Shown piece by piece: positions 6,475-9,875 of a DNA stretch of 9,875 nt. This DNA is from Dehalococcoidia bacterium (GTDB lineage Bacteria; Chloroflexota; Dehalococcoidia; GIF9; UBA5629): NCBI GenBank assembly GCA_014384515.1, contig JACNFS010000144.1:1-9875 (forward strand), written 5' to 3'. How positions within the stretch are numbered: position 1 is the stretch's first letter; the number at the start of each line of letters is the position of its first letter. The notes below the pieces were generated by a model. That model worked only from the letters and a program-made list of their open reading frames with translations, was not told where the DNA came from and did no database searches. The position numbers were made by a program, and so were the translations under genes.

Positions 6475-7855
6475 TAGGCCGGTGCAAGAATCTGGCTCTA
6501 TCACATCGACAAGGATTACCAGTGTTCCAGCCATTGTGCTTGTTGGCACATTGGTGGGGCTCCTTAGTGCCACCATGTCGGACCCGAGCTCTATGGAATT
6601 GCTTATGGTAGTGGCACTTGTCCTTGTCGGTAGCCTCGGCCTGATTTGGCAGATGACCATTAGCATACTAAGTCGGAGATGGAAAGTCGACTTCTTTTCA
6701 CCTGCAATCTACTTTCCAATATTGTATGGTCTGTACTATGGGGTCGGCTCCCTCGTCTACAGCAGCCATTTGCATTTCACCATTACTGTGAGTGAGTACA
6801 CCTTGTACTTCGTAGGGCTATTTGGTTACTACGGCGGCATTCTGGCTGCCTCAATGCTTCCGTGGCCCCGAAGGTCAGTCTCCAGCTTCACAACCTCCTG
6901 GCCGCCCAGTCGCTTGAAATACGCCATCCTTGGTATATTGGGACTGGGTACGATTGGCCTGTTATACGCGATATCGAGGATTGGTGTGCCTGTCTTATCA
7001 GCCAATGTAGAAGATGTCCGATTCCGAATCGCTTTGCAATTAGGTGGGTTTGTATCGTACCTCATAAACTCCATCGAGATTGCGCTCGTCCTTCTCTTTA
7101 CGTATGCTCTAATCAAGCCAACAAAGAAATCTCCTGTCAGGGACCCCAGGTGGGTAGCCCTGGTTTTGTTCGCCGTCCTGGCCTTGATGGGGTTAGGCCA
7201 CCGACGTAGGGTATTTGGCCCACTTGCGGTCGCCGTAGTGCTTTACCACTACTTGCGGAAACGACTGGGTGTGATGGCCGTTGTGTTTTTAGGTACTGTG
7301 GCTTTCTTACTGCTGATCTTTGCGGCCTTTCTAAGACAGACGGGCGGTGTTGAACCTGATCAGGCACTGTTTGCCCGACTCGTTACCTACGAGACAGTCA
7401 GAGGAGCTGATGCGTTATCCAAGCTAGTTGAGGTTTTTCCTTCGCAATTTGACTTTTTTGGGTGGCACGGAGCACTCTTGCCGTTTGCTGCGCTGGCACC
7501 TGGACGACAAAGGTTGCTTGGAGATATTCTCAAGGAAGACATATTTGGGTTTGGATTCAGAGGGGGAGCCTGGGTTCCGACGCTTCTGGGGTGGTTTTAC
7601 GTAAACTTTGGTCCTGCTGGAATTTCCTTCGGCATGCCGGTTGTGGGCCTCATAATAGGTGCCCTGTATCAAAAAATGCGCCACAATCCAAGTGTATTCT
7701 CCATCACACTCTACAGTTACATCGCCATCTATTACCTTGTAGGCCTCCGTGGGGGTTTCCTGGAACTATGGCCACTGTACGTCGTAGGTATGCTCTTTAT
7801 TGTCGATGTGTACTCTCGTATCAGGCTAAGGTCTGTCAGAGTCACTTCAGGGTGA
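6440..7855 (+). CDS. Wzy-like oligosaccharide repeat-unit (O-antigen) polymerase
   Basis: A 471-residue integral membrane protein with about 12 hydrophobic segments, the topology typical of Wzy-type polymerases, which join flipped lipid-linked repeat units on the outer face of the membrane. Segments include VPAIVLVGTLVGLLSATM near residue 28, a PAIYFPILYGLYYGVGSL stretch near 88 and a run of helices to about 298. A hydrophilic loop of ~80 residues follows (about 299-380), ending in GFGFRGGAW. Then come NFGPAGISFGMPVVGLIIG and two or three last helices. A large late periplasmic loop followed by an NFGxxG helix is characteristic of this family, whose sequence is otherwise poorly conserved. ATG 6440 overlaps the methyltransferase gene by 35 bases; TTG 6431 and ATG 6455 (after AAGGGA) are alternatives. 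The stop TGA overlaps the next possible start (GTGA). Other polytopic glycan proteins are a less likely reading. Confidence 0.75.
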   Translation: MKKKGMIVSPGNRPVQESGSITSTRITSVPAIVLVGTLVGLLSATMSDPSSMELLMVVALVLVGSLGLIWQMTISILSRRWKVDFFSPAIYFPILYGLYYGVGSLVYSSHLHFTITVSEYTLYFVGLFGYYGGILAASMLPWPRRSVSSFTTSWPPSRLKYAILGILGLGTIGLLYAISRIGVPVLSANVEDVRFRIALQLGGFVSYLINSIEIALVLLFTYALIKPTKKSPVRDPRWVALVLFAVLALMGLGHRRRVFGPLAVAVVLYHYLRKRLGVMAVVFLGTVAFLLLIFAAFLRQTGGVEPDQALFARLVTYETVRGADALSKLVEVFPSQFDFFGWHGALLPFAALAPGRQRLLGDILKEDIFGFGFRGGAWVPTLLGWFYVNFGPAGISFGMPVVGLIIGALYQKMRHNPSVFSITLYSYIAIYYLVGLRGGFLELWPLYVVGMLFIVDVYSRIRLRSVRVTSG

Positions 7856-8088
7856 GTGCTCTCTGGGAATGTGGCCACAGATGCATGTTCCCTCGGGAAA
7901 CCGCTGATGAGCTGGAGGTGTTTTCAGGCGTCTTGACCCAGCTCAACTGTCACCGATTCTTATTCAACTACAGTGACTTGGGATGGTCTCATCAGCTGTA
8001 CACGATTAAGGCAGTTGCTCACAGCTTCCCCGGTCGGGGCCGTCTGCCCGTGGGATGCAGACTCAGCGAAATTCAGGAGGCACTTTAG
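7852..8088 (+). CDS. Possible small protein of unknown function (78 aa)
   Basis: GTG 7852 overlaps the polymerase stop by four bases (GTGA), a common translational-coupling arrangement. The frame then runs 78 codons to TAG 8086-8088, two bases before the likely start of the glycosyltransferase. The other two forward frames hit stops within about 30 codons here, and without this ORF the operon would have an unusual 235-base hole. The protein has no signal peptide or membrane segment. It carries WECGHRC near its start (C7, C11), further cysteines at 33 and 69, and an aromatic middle (FLFNYSDLGWSHQLYTIK). I do not recognise a family. Against it: the same frame is open by chance far upstream inside the polymerase gene, and no strong Shine-Dalgarno precedes the GTG. 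It may also be a decayed remnant. Confidence 0.4.
   Translation: MSALWECGHRCMFPRETADELEVFSGVLTQLNCHRFLFNYSDLGWSHQLYTIKAVAHSFPGRGRLPVGCRLSEIQEAL
8075..8080 (+). promoter_or_regulatory. AGGAGG ribosome binding site fixing a TTG start
   Basis: A full consensus AGGAGG ends ten bases before TTG 8091, in frame with the glycosyltransferase. It lies downstream of the alternative ATG at 8055, so it supports initiation at the TTG rather than at that ATG. Confidence 0.7.
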
Positions 8089-8090
8089 GT

Positions 8091-9278
8091 TTGACAGAAA
8101 ACACAATCTGGACTAACAAATTGCAAGTGTTCTACATAGAACCCGTTGGTGGTCACCGGGGCATGCATTACTACGATTTTGGGCTTTGCCCGGCTCTTCA
8201 GTCGGTCGGCGTGGGCGTTACACTGTTGACCTGCGATGAGACCAAGAACATGGTCATCCCGTCCTCGTTACGCGTGGAGTTTCCTTTCAAAGGTATTTAT
8301 GGCGATACCCCAAAGGCCATTCGGGGTCTTCGTTATCTATACGGCTTGGTAAGAATCGGACTGACCATGCAACGCCGTGGTATTCCCCTGGCTCACTTTC
8401 ACTATTTCCACGTTCCCCCCCTTGATTACTTTTACCTCAGATGGCTTCACCTTATTGGCAAGCACGTTGTCCTCACTGTACACGATGTTGTTCCATTTGA
8501 CGCCAAGGCGTCAGATTTCATTTGGCTGCATCGCATCTACAGTGAGGCAGATCGAATCGTCGTCCATACTCTTGACAGCCAAAGAGCCATTGTTGAAAGA
8601 TTTGGAGTCAGCGCAGAAAAAATTCGAGTGATTTCACACGGACCTTTTCTTTATTTCTCCAAGAACCAGGAATTGTCCCCTTCCTTAGCCAAGCAACGCT
8701 TGGCATTAAACGCCGATACACCTTTAATCTTGTTCTTTGGTCAAATAAAAAAGGTAAAAGGGTTGCAGTATCTGCTCCGCGCCTTTCGACAGGTTCTGGA
8801 TCAGTGCCCCACGGCCCGTCTAGTGATAGCAGGGCCAGAATGGAAAGAGTCATTTGCAGGCTATGCAGCTCTGATTCACGAGTTGGATTTAACTGACAAA
8901 GTGCTGACACGTATAGAATACGTGCCAGACGAGGAAGTGGGGCTTTACTATTCGGCGGCCGATGTAATTGCTCTTCCTTATACGGAATCTTACCAAAGTG
9001 GTGTGCTATACATGGCCTATTCCTTCGCCAAGCCCGTCGTCGCCTCATCAGTTGGTGGATTGGCTGAAGTGGTAGAGGATGGCGTGACCGGCCTGCTCGT
9101 GCCCCCGGCAGATGTGAATCGGCTGGCAAGCGCTCTGCTGATTCTTCTACAAGACACAGAAATGGCTAGAGCCATGGGAGAACAGGGACAGGTGCTGGTA
9201 GAGACGAAATTTGGCTGGCCTGAGATTGCGCGAAAGACCGCTACGGTTTATGAAGAAGTTCTCTCAGGAAGAACATAG
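8091..9278 (+). CDS. GT4-type (GT-B fold) glycosyltransferase
   Basis: A 395-residue retaining-type glycosyltransferase of the GT1/GT4 clan, predicted to transfer a sugar from a nucleotide donor to a lipid-linked or glycan acceptor on the cytoplasmic side. Its N-terminal half has the acceptor-domain signs PVGGHRGMHYYDF and LTVHDVVPFD (H131, D132). The donor domain has LFFGQIKKVKGLQYLLRAF from about residue 214, the family's GRL..KG-like element with K near 224. Further on come VIAGP, YYSAADVIALPYTES, QSGVLYMAYSFAKPVVAS from 302, GGLAEVV and GVTGLLVPP near 331-339. The usual EX7E motif is altered: E299 remains near the first position but the second Glu is replaced (YMA), giving the SGV variant seen in some GT4 proteins. 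The TTG start is chosen from AGGAGG at 8075-8080; ATG 8055 would add 12 residues. The stop is one base before the next gene, consistent with an operon. Confidence 0.88.
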   Translation: MTENTIWTNKLQVFYIEPVGGHRGMHYYDFGLCPALQSVGVGVTLLTCDETKNMVIPSSLRVEFPFKGIYGDTPKAIRGLRYLYGLVRIGLTMQRRGIPLAHFHYFHVPPLDYFYLRWLHLIGKHVVLTVHDVVPFDAKASDFIWLHRIYSEADRIVVHTLDSQRAIVERFGVSAEKIRVISHGPFLYFSKNQELSPSLAKQRLALNADTPLILFFGQIKKVKGLQYLLRAFRQVLDQCPTARLVIAGPEWKESFAGYAALIHELDLTDKVLTRIEYVPDEEVGLYYSAADVIALPYTESYQSGVLYMAYSFAKPVVASSVGGLAEVVEDGVTGLLVPPADVNRLASALLILLQDTEMARAMGEQGQVLVETKFGWPEIARKTATVYEEVLSGRT

Positions 9279-9279
9279 A

Positions 9280-9875
9280 GTGATACGTAGAACATCTGGC
9301 ACCCTGCGTCAGCGTTTCCGCCAAAGACGTTACTTGCGAATACGAGATTTAATGGGGATCGAATCCCTGACGGGATTCATACTGGACCTGGGTGGCGGTC
9401 CAGCCAGCTTCTTCGCCGCTATGTTCCCTAAACCAGAGCAAGTTATCCTCGTGGACGTTGATTACAACCGGGCCTGCCAGGCTAAACAGAAGCAAGCCGC
9501 TCTACACGTCATCGTGGCCAATGGCGGCTGGCTTCCCTTAGCCGATTGCTCTATAGATATGACGGTCTGCAACTCCGTTATTGAACACGTGGACGCCCCT
9601 GATGCACTGGCAGCAGAGATACGTCGCGTTGGCCGGGGTTATTTCTTGCAGACACCCAATGGTGATTTTCCATTGGAAACACATTCGTTCATTGCTATAC
9701 CTTTCTACAACTACATTCCCTGGGTGAGGTTACGGCGGTTCATATGCAAGATATTCGGGGCAAGTTTTGAGTACGTGGATAGTGTGCGCTACCTACCCGA
9801 ACGAAGATTGAGACTCCTCTTTCCAGAGGCTACGATAACCTACGAGAAGATACTTGGTCTTAAGAAATCTTTCTA
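9280..9875 (+). CDS. Class I SAM-dependent methyltransferase, 3' end outside window
   Basis: GTG 9280 starts one base after the glycosyltransferase stop and has AGGAA at 9266-9270 with nine-base spacing. The frame is open to the window end (198 complete codons). After a very basic N-terminus (about eight Arg in the first 22 residues), motif I is ILDLGGGPASFF at residues 34-45. The acidic strand-2 end is VDVD at 58-61, then NGGWLPLADCSIDMTVCNSVIEHV from 81, the methyltransferase-11 type core with a strand-4 NSVIEHV. The following QTPNGDFPLETHSF and FYNYIPWVRLRRF segments resemble the substrate side of methyltransferases common in polysaccharide loci. The likely role is methylation of a sugar or another small acceptor in the same pathway. 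It is a different family from the FkbM enzyme upstream, so two methylations are possible. The C-terminus is unseen. Confidence 0.82.
   Translation, partial: MIRRTSGTLRQRFRQRRYLRIRDLMGIESLTGFILDLGGGPASFFAAMFPKPEQVILVDVDYNRACQAKQKQAALHVIVANGGWLPLADCSIDMTVCNSVIEHVDAPDALAAEIRRVGRGYFLQTPNGDFPLETHSFIAIPFYNYIPWVRLRRFICKIFGASFEYVDSVRYLPERRLRLLFPEATITYEKILGLKKSF

Noticed and set aside
7462..7851. Upstream extension of the small ORF's frame inside the polymerase gene
   Set aside because: This part overlaps the polymerase out of frame and reads as a random composition rich in Cys, Trp and Arg. Only the portion from GTG 7852 is considered a possible gene.
8608..9129. 173-codon minus-strand frame inside the glycosyltransferase gene
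   Set aside because: Fully antisense to a gene with clear GT4 motifs, and its translation has no domain features.

Overview
All confidently called genes in this window are on the + strand. The left end holds the 3' part of a repeat-rich, probably surface or secreted protein. The rest looks like part of a cell-surface polysaccharide (O-antigen, capsule or exopolysaccharide) biosynthesis locus. Nothing here fixes the taxon. GC content is near one half, several genes start with GTG or TTG, Shine-Dalgarno sites are bacterial, and a cytoplasmic-looking alkaline-phosphatase-superfamily enzyme sits among glycan genes. That fits an uncultured environmental bacterium, with Chloroflexota-like lineages one possibility (a weak inference).

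Layout. Bases 3-1187: C-terminal part of an FG-GAP/VCBS-like repeat protein with eight repeat units, four of them virtually identical 144-bp tandem copies. Bases 1188-1781: a gene-free gap with a perfect 46-bp palindrome, probably a terminator, followed by an AT-rich stretch that may carry the promoter of the next gene. Bases 1782-3392: MurJ/MviN-family lipid-linked glycan flippase. Bases 3393-3714: a second gap with two small hairpins. Bases 3715-5445: alkaline-phosphatase-superfamily enzyme. Bases 5518-6474: FkbM-family methyltransferase. Bases 6440-7855: polytopic Wzy-like polysaccharide polymerase. Bases 7852-8088: a possible 78-residue unknown protein. Bases 8091-9278: GT4-type glycosyltransferase. 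Bases 9280 to the end: class I SAM methyltransferase, cut by the window edge.

Working model (inference from families and order): the glycosyltransferase helps build a lipid-linked repeat unit on the inner face of the membrane, and the two methyltransferases may decorate it. The MurJ-like protein could flip it and the Wzy-like protein polymerise it outside. The phosphatase-superfamily enzyme may hydrolyse or transfer a phosphate or sulfate ester in the pathway, but its substrate cannot be read from sequence. From the FkbM gene onward the genes overlap or abut, as in one translationally coupled operon. I see no RNA genes, CRISPR array, insertion sequence or defence system. The oddest elements are the homogenised tandem repeat, the long loopless palindrome and the small ORF joined to the polymerase gene by a GTGA overlap.
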